From Roseiarcus sp963755075 (GTDB lineage: Bacteria > Pseudomonadota > Alphaproteobacteria > Rhizobiales > Beijerinckiaceae): a stretch of DNA of 35,043 nt. This document shows, one piece after another, positions 1 to 8,152 of this stretch. Where the stretch lies: the NCBI GenBank assembly GCA_963755075.1, contig CAVWKL010000164.1:1-35043 (forward strand), read 5' to 3'. Numbering within the stretch: position 1 is the stretch's first letter; each line of letters begins with the position of its first letter. A program made the position numbers and the translations under genes. The notes under the pieces are model-generated. The model made no database searches. It saw only the letters and a list, made by a program, of their open reading frames with translations, and was not told the origin of the DNA.

Positions 1-529
1 GGACCTCGGAACCGGCACCGCGCGGATGCTCGAACTCGCCGCCCCGCTCGCCGAGCGCGCCGTCGGCGTCGACCAGAGCCCGGCGATGCTGGCGCTGGCG
101 CGCTCGCGCATCGATCAGAGCGGGCTGCGCAACGTGCAATTGCGCCAGGGCGACATCTACGCGCCGCCGGTCGAGCGCGGCGGCTACGACCTCGTCATCA
201 TCCACCAGGTTCTGCACTTCCTCGACGACCCCGCCCGCGCGCTGAGCGAGGCGGCGCGCGCGCTGAGCCCGGCGGGCAGGCTCCTCGTCGTCGACTTCGC
301 CGCGCACCGCGAAGAATACCTGCGCGAGCAATTCGCCCATCGCCGCCTCGGCTTCGCCGCCGAGGAGATCGAGGCGTTCGTGACCGCCGCCGGCCTCCGG
401 CCGGTCGAGACGAAGCTGGTGGCGCCGCAGGCGGGCGAGCCGGGAAAACTCACCGTGGCGCTGTGGTTGGCGCGCGATCCCAGGGTCATCGCCGACGACG
501 TTCCCAAGACCGCGATGGAGTGGGCGTGA
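1..529 (+). CDS. SAM-dependent methyltransferase, C-terminal part of an ArsR-methyltransferase-type protein (5' truncated)
   Basis: The gene runs in from before the window; the frame is open from base 2 and stops with TGA at 527-529. The first visible residues, DLGTGTARMLE, are the glycine-rich SAM-binding motif I of class I methyltransferases. They are followed by an acidic motif (GVDQSP) and by GYDLVIIHQVLHFL, typical of motif IV. The tail (REEYLREQFAHRRLGF, then an AGL element) matches the C-terminal half of ArsR-HTH plus methyltransferase fusions, which in Rhizobiales commonly sit directly before metF; the HTH half would lie upstream, unseen. The stop codon overlaps the metF start by one base, so the two are probably translationally coupled. 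This suggests a link to methionine or SAM metabolism; the substrate is unknown. Confidence 0.8.
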   Translation, partial: DLGTGTARMLELAAPLAERAVGVDQSPAMLALARSRIDQSGLRNVQLRQGDIYAPPVERGGYDLVIIHQVLHFLDDPARALSEAARALSPAGRLLVVDFAAHREEYLREQFAHRRLGFAAEEIEAFVTAAGLRPVETKLVAPQAGEPGKLTVALWLARDPRVIADDVPKTAMEWA

Positions 530-1461
530 TGGGGCAAAATCCGGTTCGCCTCAGCCGATCGGGCGCGCCCGTCAGCGTCTCCTTCGAATTCTTCCCCCCC
601 AAGAGCGAGGAGATGGAGAGGACGTTGTGGGAGGCGATTGCGCGCCTCGCCCCGCTCGAGCCGAGCTTCGTCTCGGTGACCTACGGCGCCGGCGGCTCGA
701 CGCGCGAGCGCACCCACGCCACCGTCGCCCGCCTCGTCAAGGAGACCCATCTGAAGCCCGCCGCGCATCTGACCTGCGTCGGGGCGAGCCGGGCGGAGAT
801 CGAGGCGGTGATTCGCGCCTACCGCGCCGCCGGGGTTCGCCACATCGTGGCGCTGCGCGGCGATCCGCCCGGCGGCCTCGGCGCGCCTTACGCCGCGCCG
901 CCGAACGGCTTTCAGTCGACCAGCGAGCTCGTCGCCGCGATCAAGGCGATCGGCGATTTCCAAGTCTCGGTGGCGACCTATCCGGAAAAGCACCCGCAAA
1001 GCCCGACGCTGCTCCACGACATCGAGACGTTGAAACGCAAGGTCGACGCCGGCGCCGACCGCGCGATCACCCAATTCTTTTTCGACAACAACGCCTACCT
1101 TCGCTTCCTCGACGTCGCCGCGGCGGCGGGGATCACGATCCCGATCGTGCCGGGCATCGTGCCGGTGCAGAACTTCAGGACCACCGCCGGCTTCGCCAAG
1201 CGCGCCGGCGCCAGCGTCCCGGCCTGGCTCGCCGAGCGCTTCGAGGGCTTGGACGACGATTCCGTCACCCGGCGCCTGGTCGCCGCCGCGGTCTGCGCCG
1301 AACAGGTGATCGACCTCATCGACCGCGGCGTGCAGCACCTGCACTTCTACACCATGAACCGCGCGGATTTGGTGTTCGCCATCTGCCACCTGATCGGGCT
1401 GAGAACGCGCGGCGAGATCGCCAAGCGCGCGGTCGAGGCGGCGGCGCCGATGGCGAGGTGA
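529..1461 (+). CDS. metF: Methylenetetrahydrofolate reductase MetF
   Basis: This 310-aa cytoplasmic flavoprotein would reduce 5,10-methylene-THF to 5-methyl-THF, the methyl donor for methionine synthesis. The N-terminus carries the family signature SFEFFPPKSEEM, followed by SVTYGAGGSTRERT and, further on, LRGDPP, all characteristic of the MetF TIM barrel. The C-terminal stretch (GVQHLHFYTMNRADLVFAI) is also typical. The ATG at 529 is preferred over an upstream in-frame start at 463, because the latter adds an arginine-rich extension that only reads through the preceding gene. The start overlaps the methyltransferase stop (TGATG). Length is normal for the family (about 300 aa). Confidence 0.95.
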   Translation: MGQNPVRLSRSGAPVSVSFEFFPPKSEEMERTLWEAIARLAPLEPSFVSVTYGAGGSTRERTHATVARLVKETHLKPAAHLTCVGASRAEIEAVIRAYRAAGVRHIVALRGDPPGGLGAPYAAPPNGFQSTSELVAAIKAIGDFQVSVATYPEKHPQSPTLLHDIETLKRKVDAGADRAITQFFFDNNAYLRFLDVAAAAGITIPIVPGIVPVQNFRTTAGFAKRAGASVPAWLAERFEGLDDDSVTRRLVAAAVCAEQVIDLIDRGVQHLHFYTMNRADLVFAICHLIGLRTRGEIAKRAVEAAAPMAR

Positions 1462-1520
1462 GGGGGGCGCCGAATTCGCGCGCTCAGCCGAGGCGAGCGC
1501 CGCCCTCCTCGCCAAGGCGC

Positions 1521-4130
1521 CTAGTAATTTCCATACCCACGCCCGGGCGGAAACCATGGACCCGGGCCGCGCTCATAGGGGTAGCCGGGCGGACGGCCAT
1601 AGGGCCTCTCGTAGGGACCGCCGGGACGGCGCGGATAATATTCCGGCCGGCGCGGATAGTGTTCCGGACGCCGAAGAACCCGGGGAACGCACCGACCGTC
1701 GGCCCGCCGGATTTCCCCCGGTCCGCACGCCCTGGGCGCGGAGGGTTCGACGCAGGCGCCATTGATCGACGTCTTGCCGAGCGGGCACAGGGTCTGGCCG
1801 CCGGTCGGAGGCGGCGCGACGCAGACGCCATTGATCCACGTCTTGCCGAGCGGGCATAGGGTTTGGCCGCCCGTCGGGCGGCAGACATTGTCGGCGCCCG
1901 GCGCTTGGCCCGGCGGGCAATCGATCACGCAACGGCCGTCGCGGACGTCTTGCTTGGGGCAGCACTCCCCGCCGGGCAGGCGAACCGCGCCCTCTTGGCA
2001 GGCCGTCATGCACTTGCCGTCATGCACGTCTTGCCGGGGACAGCATGCCCCATCGGGGAGGCGAATATCGCCTTCCGGGCAGGCTTGCACGCACTTGCCG
2101 TCGCGCACGTCCCGTTCGGGGCAGCATTGCCCGTCGGGCAGGCCGACCTCGCCGTAACCGCAGCACTTATGCGACCGCCAGGCGGTTTCGCCGGTCGGAC
2201 AGAGGCGCGCGCATCCGCCGCGCGCATCCGCCTGGGCGCCGTCCGGACAGCGGGCGAGCCACGCGCATTGGATCGAGCCGTCGGCCCGGCGCAGCGGCTG
2301 GGCGCCGATGGGACAGCCCAAGTTGCCCCCCTGCAAGGGAGCGCATTCGCCATTCGGGCCCGGCGCCGTCCCCTGCGGACAGCATTGCACGCCTTCGCCG
2401 TGGCCCGGCGGACATCGCGGCGCCTCGCACAGGCCGTTGAAGCTTGCAAAGTCGGGCGGGCAGGCAATGGGCCCCGGCCATCCCACGATCGGGGTCACCG
2501 GCGCGGGAAGGACGAACGCGGTCTGCGCGCAGCTGCGCGGAATCGCGATGTCGCCGAGATGCCCGTGAAAGGCCGGATTGCCGGGATCGTCGAAATAATT
2601 GACGAAATAGCTCCGCAGCGGCGGGACATTGTCCGGCCGCACCGCCTCGAGCCCATTGCCTTGCAGGCCGTTGAGCCGCAGCGGCCCGTTCGCGGCGAGT
2701 TGAGCAGCCATGATGGCGGGGGTGTCGACGGCGCGGAGTTGCTCGCCCGTCGTCCACAGAAAGCCGCCGCAGGCGCCGGTGTCGAGCGTTCCATCCGGCC
2801 GGTAGCCGAAGCCGATCGCCACGCCGCCATTGGCGTTGCGGAGCGCGGCGGCGAAGCCGATCGCATATTCGTCCGGCTCGGCCTGCCAGACGGGCGGGGC
2901 GGAGGCGTCGGGCTGCAGCAGACGATAGCGCAGCACGCGGCTCGCCGCCGGCTGCGCGAGGGCGAGGAAATCGAATGCGCCGGTTGGCGCGCCGCGCTCG
3001 GCGAGGATCATGCGGCCGCGGTCGTCGAAGATGATCTTGGAAATCTCGCTGGGAGCGTCCCCGGGCGGGACTTGCAATTCGACGCGGGCGTCGGCGCCAA
3101 AGGCGCCGTTCGGGCCGATCGCGACCGACCAGACGCTGAGGCCGTCGGCGACCGCATAATAGAGACGGCCGGCGTGGACCGCGAGGCCGAATATGCGCCG
3201 CTCGGGCGGCGCGTAGCCCCAGCTCGTGGGGTCTTGGCTGTGAAAATTCGGGCTGGCGATATCGAGGCGACCGGCGGGATCGAAGGCCATCGGCGGCAGG
3301 CCCGCCGCCTTGCGGCCGTCGACGCCGTGGTCGTATCGGCCCGTTTCGACGCCGTCGAGGCCGAAGCGGTGGATCATGCCGGTCGCGCGATCGGCGACGA
3401 AGAGGCTGTTGGACGCCGGATCGAAAGCCAAGCCGCCGAGCGCAGGGCCGGGGTTGGGCGCGCCGTCCAGCGCCACGTTGGCGAACAGCGAGACGGCGCC
3501 GCTGGCGCCATCGATGCGCCAGATCGAGCCCGGCCCGCGCTGGACAGCGGCGGGGCCGAACAGGCCCGCCATGAATGCGGCCCCCGGCGCGCCGTCGGCG
3601 AGACGCTGGGGCGGCTTGCCGGCTTCGGCCGCCGGCAGCACGATGGGCAGGCCATAGGCCGAACTGGCGCCGAGATAGATGTTGGGCGGCGAGGCTTTGT
3701 CCAACGCGACGGCGAAGACCTGGCCAACCTGCGCGGCCGTGACGGTAAAGGGCTTGGGCGCCGGCAGCGCTTGCGCTTGCGGCGGCCCGCCGGCGGCCCG
3801 CAGATCGATGACCCGCGCCGACGGGCCGTCGGGATCGATGAAGGTGACGGCGATCGGGTCGACCCCCTGGGGCGCCGGCGTCATGGCCGCAGCGCCGGAA
3901 AAGCCGGTGACCGCCGCTTCGCCGTCGGCGATGATGGCGCCGCCGCTCGATTGCGCGGCGGCGGGACGGACCAGCGCCGGCGCGGTCAGGGCGAGGCCGC
4001 CCAGCAGGGCGAAAAGCGCAATCTTGGCGCTTATCGATCTGGCGCCGAACGCGTGCGGCGCCGACACGATTGCGGGGACATCAGCGCCTCGGCGACTCGA
4101 TCCTGCGGCGGCTCGGATTGCTGCGTACAT
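1521..4130 (-). CDS. Secreted beta-propeller-like protein with cysteine-rich tandem repeats and a Pro/Arg/Tyr-rich tail
   Basis: I do not recognise this 869-aa protein as a named gene. The ATG at 4130 has a strong Shine-Dalgarno (GGGAGG) just upstream; the open frame extends further 5' without one. A hydrophobic segment at about residues 34-55 ends in AAAQ, so a signal peptide with cleavage near residue 59 is likely. Residues of about 65-540 contain blade-like elements (GGLAFDPASNSLFVADRATG, IIFDDRGRMILAERG) resembling SMP-30/NHL six-bladed propellers. From about residue 575 to 800 the protein is cysteine-rich, with three 27-residue repeats starting CCP..DV.DGKC and two 23-residue repeats containing LCPLGKT.ING.CV. 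The last 60 or so residues are rich in R, P, Y and G. It is most likely an exported extracellular or surface protein, possibly disulfide-bonded; the role is unknown. Confidence 0.7.
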   Translation of the reverse strand: MYAAIRAAAGSSRRGADVPAIVSAPHAFGARSISAKIALFALLGGLALTAPALVRPAAAQSSGGAIIADGEAAVTGFSGAAAMTPAPQGVDPIAVTFIDPDGPSARVIDLRAAGGPPQAQALPAPKPFTVTAAQVGQVFAVALDKASPPNIYLGASSAYGLPIVLPAAEAGKPPQRLADGAPGAAFMAGLFGPAAVQRGPGSIWRIDGASGAVSLFANVALDGAPNPGPALGGLAFDPASNSLFVADRATGMIHRFGLDGVETGRYDHGVDGRKAAGLPPMAFDPAGRLDIASPNFHSQDPTSWGYAPPERRIFGLAVHAGRLYYAVADGLSVWSVAIGPNGAFGADARVELQVPPGDAPSEISKIIFDDRGRMILAERGAPTGAFDFLALAQPAASRVLRYRLLQPDASAPPVWQAEPDEYAIGFAAALRNANGGVAIGFGYRPDGTLDTGACGGFLWTTGEQLRAVDTPAIMAAQLAANGPLRLNGLQGNGLEAVRPDNVPPLRSYFVNYFDDPGNPAFHGHLGDIAIPRSCAQTAFVLPAPVTPIVGWPGPIACPPDFASFNGLCEAPRCPPGHGEGVQCCPQGTAPGPNGECAPLQGGNLGCPIGAQPLRRADGSIQCAWLARCPDGAQADARGGCARLCPTGETAWRSHKCCGYGEVGLPDGQCCPERDVRDGKCVQACPEGDIRLPDGACCPRQDVHDGKCMTACQEGAVRLPGGECCPKQDVRDGRCVIDCPPGQAPGADNVCRPTGGQTLCPLGKTWINGVCVAPPPTGGQTLCPLGKTSINGACVEPSAPRACGPGEIRRADGRCVPRVLRRPEHYPRRPEYYPRRPGGPYERPYGRPPGYPYERGPGPWFPPGRGYGNY
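1749..1883 (-). repeat. Two 69-bp tandem repeats inside the cysteine-rich gene
   Basis: Two adjacent near-identical units of 69 bp each encode 23 residues of the form GGQTLCPLGKT(W/S)ING(V/A)CV plus a proline-rich linker. The period keeps the reading frame. The few base differences are consistent with fairly recent duplication inside the gene. Confidence 0.8.
1884..2126 (-). repeat. Three 81-bp tandem repeats inside the cysteine-rich gene
   Basis: Three contiguous units, each 81 bp or 27 codons, start at 2126, 2045 and 1964 on the minus strand. Each encodes CCP followed by a two-residue variable site, DV(R/H)DG(K/R)C, a second CxxxC-type pair and a Pro/Gly linker. There are four cysteines per unit. 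The units are diverged at DNA level, so they are older than the neighbouring 69-bp repeats. Confidence 0.8.
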
Positions 4131-4424
4131 AGGCCCCTCCCAAGGCGACGAACGGCGCGAAATCCATCGGAGGCAAGCGTATCGGTAGGCAATCGGCGAC
4201 GATGTCCGACCAATATCGCCGTTTTCGTCATCCGCCGCAACTTCGTCGCGTCGACGTCGCATGACCAAGGCTGATTACGGGACGGCGCATTGCTCGGATT
4301 TACGGCGACGAAGCGGTCTTTCTGCGCTTGCCAATCCTCCGCCGCGACGAACGCCGGCTCGCCGGGAGGGCAGCGCGGCGTGATATATGAAGGGCGTTCG
4401 CCGCCGCAGAGTGGGAGAAACAAG
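4131..4424. other. Divergent intergenic region between the secreted propeller gene and the SDR gene
   Basis: These 294 bases must hold the promoters of both divergent genes. The ribosome binding sites are clear (GGGAGG for the minus-strand gene, GGGAGA for the plus-strand gene). I see no convincing -35/-10 pair, operator dyad or small gene in the rest. Confidence 0.4.
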
Positions 4425-5207
4425 ATGTCGCGCGTCTTCATCACGGGATCGTCGACCGGCCTCGGCCTGATGGCCGCCGAGCTGCTTGTCGAGCAGGGCC
4501 ATCGGGTCGTGCTGCACGGTCGCGTCCGCGCCCGGGCGGGGGACGCCCTTGCGGCCCTGCCGGAGGCGGAAGGCGCGGTCGTCGGCGATCTCTCCAGCAT
4601 CGCTGAGACCCGCGGCGTCGCGGAGCAGGTCAACGCGCTCGGTCCCTTCGACGCGGTGATTCACAACGCCGGGGTCGGCTATCAGGAGGCGCGGCGGGTC
4701 GAGACCGAAGACGGCCTTCCCCATGTCTTCGCGGTCAACACGCTCGCGCCCTATATCCTGACGGCGCTGATCGAGCGGCCGAAGCGGCTCGTCTATCTCA
4801 GTTCCGGTCTGCATCGGGGCGCCGCGGCGGCCATCGACGACCTGGACTGGAAAAAGCGCGCCTGGCGCGCCGCCACCGCCTATGGCGAGACCAAGCTGCA
4901 TGACGTTCTCATCGCCTTCGCCGTCGCCCGCCTTTGGCCCGGGGTGTTTTCCAACGCCTTGGAGCCGGGATGGGTGGCGACCCGCATGGGCGGCCCCGGC
5001 GCGCCCGACGATCTCGACGAGGGGCGGAAAACCCAGGCCTGGCTCGCGGTCAGCGACGACGCCGGCGCCCGCGTGACCGGCCAATATTTCTATCATATGC
5101 GTCCTCGGCAGCCGAACCCGAGCGCCTCCGACGTCGACCTCCAGGACCGGCTCCTCGAAGCCTGCCGCAAGTTTTCAGGCGTCGCGCTGCCGGCAGCGGC
5201 GGCGTGA
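4425..5207 (+). CDS. Short-chain dehydrogenase/reductase (SDR) family oxidoreductase
   Basis: This 260-aa NAD(P)-dependent oxidoreductase has a Rossmann fold. The N-terminal cofactor motif is GSSTGLG (TGxxxGxG class, residues about 8-14), and VIHNAG follows as the NAG motif. A serine pair lies in VYLSSGLH, and the catalytic Tyr/Lys are in YGETK. The start at 4425 has GGGAGA seven bases upstream and begins directly at the beta strand VFITG; the frame is open further upstream but without a matching start signal. Substrate cannot be predicted. It is divergent from the secreted propeller gene and convergent with gstI. Confidence 0.88.
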   Translation: MSRVFITGSSTGLGLMAAELLVEQGHRVVLHGRVRARAGDALAALPEAEGAVVGDLSSIAETRGVAEQVNALGPFDAVIHNAGVGYQEARRVETEDGLPHVFAVNTLAPYILTALIERPKRLVYLSSGLHRGAAAAIDDLDWKKRAWRAATAYGETKLHDVLIAFAVARLWPGVFSNALEPGWVATRMGGPGAPDDLDEGRKTQAWLAVSDDAGARVTGQYFYHMRPRQPNPSASDVDLQDRLLEACRKFSGVALPAAAA

Positions 5208-5245
5208 ACGACGGCGCCGACCGCCGGGCGGTCGGTTCGCCGAGG

Positions 5246-5437
5246 TCAGGGCTTGCGCGGCCAATCCGCCTGGATGGCCGCCTCGTGATACCAGCCGCTG
5301 CCGAACTCGACGCTGGGAAGCGCGCGCCGACGATCGGTCGCCGAGAGGATCTGCTGGCCGGGGCCGCCGGGGCTCGCCGCCGGCTTGCGCGGAAACGGAT
5401 AGATCTTGGCGGTCGGCGGGGGCGAATTGGCGTCCAT
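5246..5437 (-). CDS. gstI: GstI / DUF2735 family small protein (glutamine synthetase translational inhibitor)
   Basis: This 63-aa protein begins MDANSPPPTAKIYPFPRKP and ends with a WYHEAAIQADWPRKP element. The AKIYPFP and WYHEAAIQ blocks are the marks of the DUF2735 family. In Rhizobium leguminosarum the member of the same length, GstI, is encoded divergently from glnII and blocks glnII translation; that is literature knowledge. Here the gene has the same length, the same divergent position and glnII as neighbour, which makes the same role likely. The ATG at 5437 has AGGAG eight bases upstream. The protein is short, polar and proline-rich at the N-terminus, without membrane segments. Confidence 0.85.
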   Translation of the reverse strand: MDANSPPPTAKIYPFPRKPAASPGGPGQQILSATDRRRALPSVEFGSGWYHEAAIQADWPRKP

Positions 5438-5530
5438 AAAGAATTCTCCTATTCCACGGCGGGCAATCCCTTGCGTTGGAAATTATGCTCGTCAATTGGG
5501 TTGTTAATATAGCAGAGGCGCCCGCGATTC

Positions 5531-5541
5531 GCACCAAGTGC
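5531..5541. promoter_or_regulatory. Short GCAC-N3-GTGC dyad in the gstI-glnII intergenic region
   Basis: GCACCAAGTGC is a 4+4 inverted repeat lying about 125 bases upstream of the predicted glnII transcription start. Its arms resemble NtrC half-sites, although the classical NtrC spacing is seven bases, not three. It overlaps TTGGTG on the minus strand, a possible -35 of gstI paired with GCTATA (18-base spacing). A regulator bound here could both activate glnII and block gstI. This is a weak call. Confidence 0.3.
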
Positions 5542-5635
5542 TTTAAATAAAATCAGGCAAAGCCAAAAAAATAGGCAAATTGAATTCTGCCGCATTCGCC
5601 GGCATTGTCGCCAAAGGGGATGCGTCGGCGGTGCG

Positions 5636-5652
5636 CTGGCATAGAAAGTGCT
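5636..5652 (+). promoter_or_regulatory. Sigma-54 promoter of glnII
   Basis: TGGCATAGAAAGTGCT at 5637-5652 has GG and GC ten bases apart and matches the sigma-54 -24/-12 consensus (TGGCAC-N5-TTGCT) at all invariant bases, with a pyrimidine before it. It predicts transcription starting near 5662 and a leader of about 70 bases to the glnII ATG at 5731. NtrC/sigma-54 control of glnII is established in rhizobia. Confidence 0.75.
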
Positions 5653-5730
5653 TCGCTCGACCCACCGTTACGCGGCGCCATGCATTCCGACGTCGGCTCA
5701 GAACGAAATCCAACTTGCGAGAGGGTCGCG

Positions 5731-6762
5731 ATGACAAAGTACAAACTCGAGTATATTTGGCTTGACGGATATACTCCTGTGCCAAATCTTCGGGGAAAGA
5801 CGCAGCTCAAGGACTACGACAGCTTTCCAACGCTCGAGCAGCTTCCGCTCTGGGGGTTCGACGGAAGCTCCACGATGCAGGCCGAAGGCCATAGCTCGGA
5901 TTGCATCCTCAAGCCGGTCGCGGTCTACCCCGACGCTCAGCGCGTCAACGGCGTGCTGGTGATGTGCGAAGTGATGACCCCCGACGGCGCTGCGCACGCC
6001 TCGAACAAGCGCGCCACCATCCTCGACGATCCCGGGGCTTGGTTCGGCTTCGAGCAGGAATATTTCCTCTACAAGGACGGCCGCCCGCTCGGGTTTCCCG
6101 CCTCCGGCTATCCGGCCCCCCAGGGCCCCTACTACACCGGCGTCGGCTACAAGAACGTCGGCGACGTCGCCCGCACGATCGTCGAGGAGCATCTCGACGC
6201 CTGCCTCGCCGCCGGCATCAATCACGAAGGCATCAACGCCGAGGTGGCGAAGGGCCAATGGGAATTCCAAATCTTCGGCAAGGGCTCCAAGAAGTGCGCC
6301 GACGACATGTGGATGGCGCGCTACCTCCTGCTGCGCTTGACCGAGAAGTACGGCATCGACATCGAGTTCCACTGCAAGCCGCTCGGCGACACCGACTGGA
6401 ACGGCTCGGGCATGCATTGCAACTTCTCCACCGCCTACATGCGCGAAATCGGCGGCAAGGACTATTTCGAGAAGCTGATGGCGGCTTTCGAAGCCGCGCG
6501 CGCCGACCACATCGCCGTCTATGGGCCCGACAACCATATGCGGCTCACCGGCAAGCATGAGACGGCGGCGATCCACGAATTCACCTACGGCGTCGCCAAC
6601 CGGGGCGCCTCGATCCGCGTTCCCCACAGCTTCGTCAACAACGGCTACAGGGGCTACCTCGAGGATCGCCGTCCGAATTCGCAAGGCGACCCCTACCAAA
6701 TCGCCTCGCAGGTCCTGAAGACGGTCGCTTCCGTGGCGACCGACCGGCAAGCCGCGGCGTAG
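5731..6762 (+). CDS. glnII: Glutamine synthetase type II (eukaryotic-like GlnII)
   Basis: This 343-aa enzyme makes glutamine from glutamate, ammonia and ATP in the cytoplasm. The start MTKYKLEYIWLDGY with GSII motifs (LPLWGFDGSST, WFGFEQEYFL, INAEVAKGQWEFQI, GSGMHCNFST and NRGASIRVP) is diagnostic for the shorter eukaryotic-type synthetase found in rhizobia and relatives, not GlnA. The ATG at 5731 has GAGAGGG upstream; an earlier in-frame ATG at 5605 lies upstream of the sigma-54 promoter and is rejected. GSII lacks adenylylation control; regulation is expected from NtrC at the sigma-54 promoter and from the divergently encoded GstI. Length matches the family and no residues appear missing. 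Confidence 0.96.
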   Translation: MTKYKLEYIWLDGYTPVPNLRGKTQLKDYDSFPTLEQLPLWGFDGSSTMQAEGHSSDCILKPVAVYPDAQRVNGVLVMCEVMTPDGAAHASNKRATILDDPGAWFGFEQEYFLYKDGRPLGFPASGYPAPQGPYYTGVGYKNVGDVARTIVEEHLDACLAAGINHEGINAEVAKGQWEFQIFGKGSKKCADDMWMARYLLLRLTEKYGIDIEFHCKPLGDTDWNGSGMHCNFSTAYMREIGGKDYFEKLMAAFEAARADHIAVYGPDNHMRLTGKHETAAIHEFTYGVANRGASIRVPHSFVNNGYRGYLEDRRPNSQGDPYQIASQVLKTVASVATDRQAAA

Positions 6763-6800
6763 ACGACCCTCGCGCCGTCGCCGCGCGCCGCATCCGTCGA

Positions 6801-6826
6801 GCCGATCGAGGGCGCCCTCGATCGGC
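6801..6826 (+). terminator. Perfect 26-bp palindrome after glnII, probable terminator hairpin
   Basis: GCCGATCGAGGGC is followed at once by its exact reverse complement, 38 bases after the glnII stop. The RNA would fold into a long GC-rich stem. There is no U-run after it, so it may end or protect the transcript rather than act as a classical intrinsic terminator. Confidence 0.45.
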
Positions 6827-6994
6827 CGGCGCCGGCGAGGCGCGCTCCGTCCTTCTCGCCAACATCCAACGGGATTTGGCCCGCCGCGTCGGGGTCGCCG
6901 GCGGGCGCGGCCGCCGCTTCGCGGCGGCTTTGCGCCGCTGTCACAATCGCCGGCGATGCTGGCCGGCGGGCGAAGCGCGGCGAGGGGACGTGGG

Positions 6995-8107
6995 ATGCGT
7001 CATGCGGTGGACGACTTTCAACTCGGGCCGAGGGCGATGCGCTACAGCCTGTTCGCGCCGAGGCTCTATAATTATTGTCTGTCGCTGGGGTTTCGCCGGG
7101 CGCGGATGATGCCCTCGCGGGCGTTCTGCTCGGACGAGAGCCAGGGTTACCCCGTCATCCTGATGATGCAGCACTTCGGCGCCTTCCCCTTCGATCACGG
7201 GCGGGTCGGCGGCAAGGTGGCGACCAACCGGCACGGGCCCCACGCCCGACACGGCGAGGATCTCCTCATCCTTCAAGCGAGCCACGTCGGCTACGACCCG
7301 ATTCGCCGCCGCTTCGGCGTCTACCAGCGACCGCGCACCGCCGACCGCGGTTTCGGCGACAATTGCGGCAAGCTGTGCGCCGTCCTGCGTTGGTATCAGG
7401 ACGAATACGCTTACGCTTGCCGGAACATCCTCCTCGGGACGATCGAGGACACGCCGGCGGTCTTCATCGACAATCTCCTCTTGAACCCGGATCGCGAAGA
7501 GGGCCTGTTCCTGCGCCTCGATCGCCTGGTCGCCGGAGAGCTGGGCGCGCCGCTCAAGATCTTGAGCACCTCGAAGGCCTTTGCCGCCGCGCCCGATCTC
7601 CTCGCCTGCGTTCCGGCCGGCCTCTGGCGGCGCGGCCGGACGCCGATCGGCGATCGGCTCGCGCAGGGGATGTTCTCCTTTCGCCGCGCGCCGGTCGCCG
7701 GGCCGGAAGGGCACGATCTGCTCGAGGCCGCGCTCGCCCCGGCCATGCCGGCCCTGGTGACGTCGGCCAATCCGGCGCTCGACGCCGCCCGCTACCACAC
7801 GCAGGTCGAATTCGATCGCACCTACCGCAGCCTTCAGTGCGAGCCGGAATATCGCGGCAAGAACCTGCTGTTCGTCGCCGGCCTCAACATCGACGTCTCG
7901 CCGCCCGAAGGCATGCCGTTCCCGCTCACCAAGTTCGTCCCTTGGGCGGCCTACGCCCAACTCTGCGACGGCGCCGCCACGTTGCTCGAACAGGACGCGC
8001 TGGTCGAGGCCCTCATGGCGCAGCCGAGCACAAATCCCGACCAGATGTCCTTCGACGCCGCGATTGCCGCGATGGCCGACGCGGAAAGCGTCAGCTTGCC
8101 GTTGTGA
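6995..8107 (+). CDS. LCIB-like protein, putative beta/theta-type carbonic anhydrase
   Basis: This 370-aa soluble protein has no signal peptide. Residues 45-49 (CSDES) resemble the CxD motif of beta-type carbonic anhydrases. H97 (SHVGYDP) and C124 (DNCGKL) follow with the spacing of the limiting-CO2-inducible B/C (LCIB) family, in which Cys-His-Cys bind zinc and an Asp-Arg pair assists. I recognise the pattern from memory and have not aligned it. The start at 6995 has GAGGGG seven bases upstream; an in-frame ATG at 6956 lacks this. The C-terminal 200 residues are unassigned. It follows glnII on the same strand after a palindrome and is convergent with the channel gene. If active, it would interconvert CO2 and bicarbonate in the cytoplasm. 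Confidence 0.55.
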   Translation: MRHAVDDFQLGPRAMRYSLFAPRLYNYCLSLGFRRARMMPSRAFCSDESQGYPVILMMQHFGAFPFDHGRVGGKVATNRHGPHARHGEDLLILQASHVGYDPIRRRFGVYQRPRTADRGFGDNCGKLCAVLRWYQDEYAYACRNILLGTIEDTPAVFIDNLLLNPDREEGLFLRLDRLVAGELGAPLKILSTSKAFAAAPDLLACVPAGLWRRGRTPIGDRLAQGMFSFRRAPVAGPEGHDLLEAALAPAMPALVTSANPALDAARYHTQVEFDRTYRSLQCEPEYRGKNLLFVAGLNIDVSPPEGMPFPLTKFVPWAAYAQLCDGAATLLEQDALVEALMAQPSTNPDQMSFDAAIAAMADAESVSLPL

Positions 8108-8152
8108 GGGCGCAAAGGGGAGGCGCCGGTCGCTCCTCTCGCCTCCCCCCGG

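Noticed and set aside
184..1557. Long antisense open frame (457 aa) over the methyltransferase and metF
   Set aside because: It is arginine/alanine/glycine-rich with no motif, and it is opposite two clear genes. High GC leaves antisense frames open by chance.
1863..4274. Antisense open frame of 803 aa over the cysteine-rich gene
   Set aside because: Its composition is that of a shadow frame (Ala/Arg/Gly-rich without domains). The minus-strand frame has the signal peptide, the ribosome site and repeats in frame.
5217..5235. GACCGCC/GGCGGTC inverted repeat between the SDR gene and gstI as a bidirectional terminator
   Set aside because: The arms leave almost no loop and no T-run follows on either strand, so evidence is too weak.
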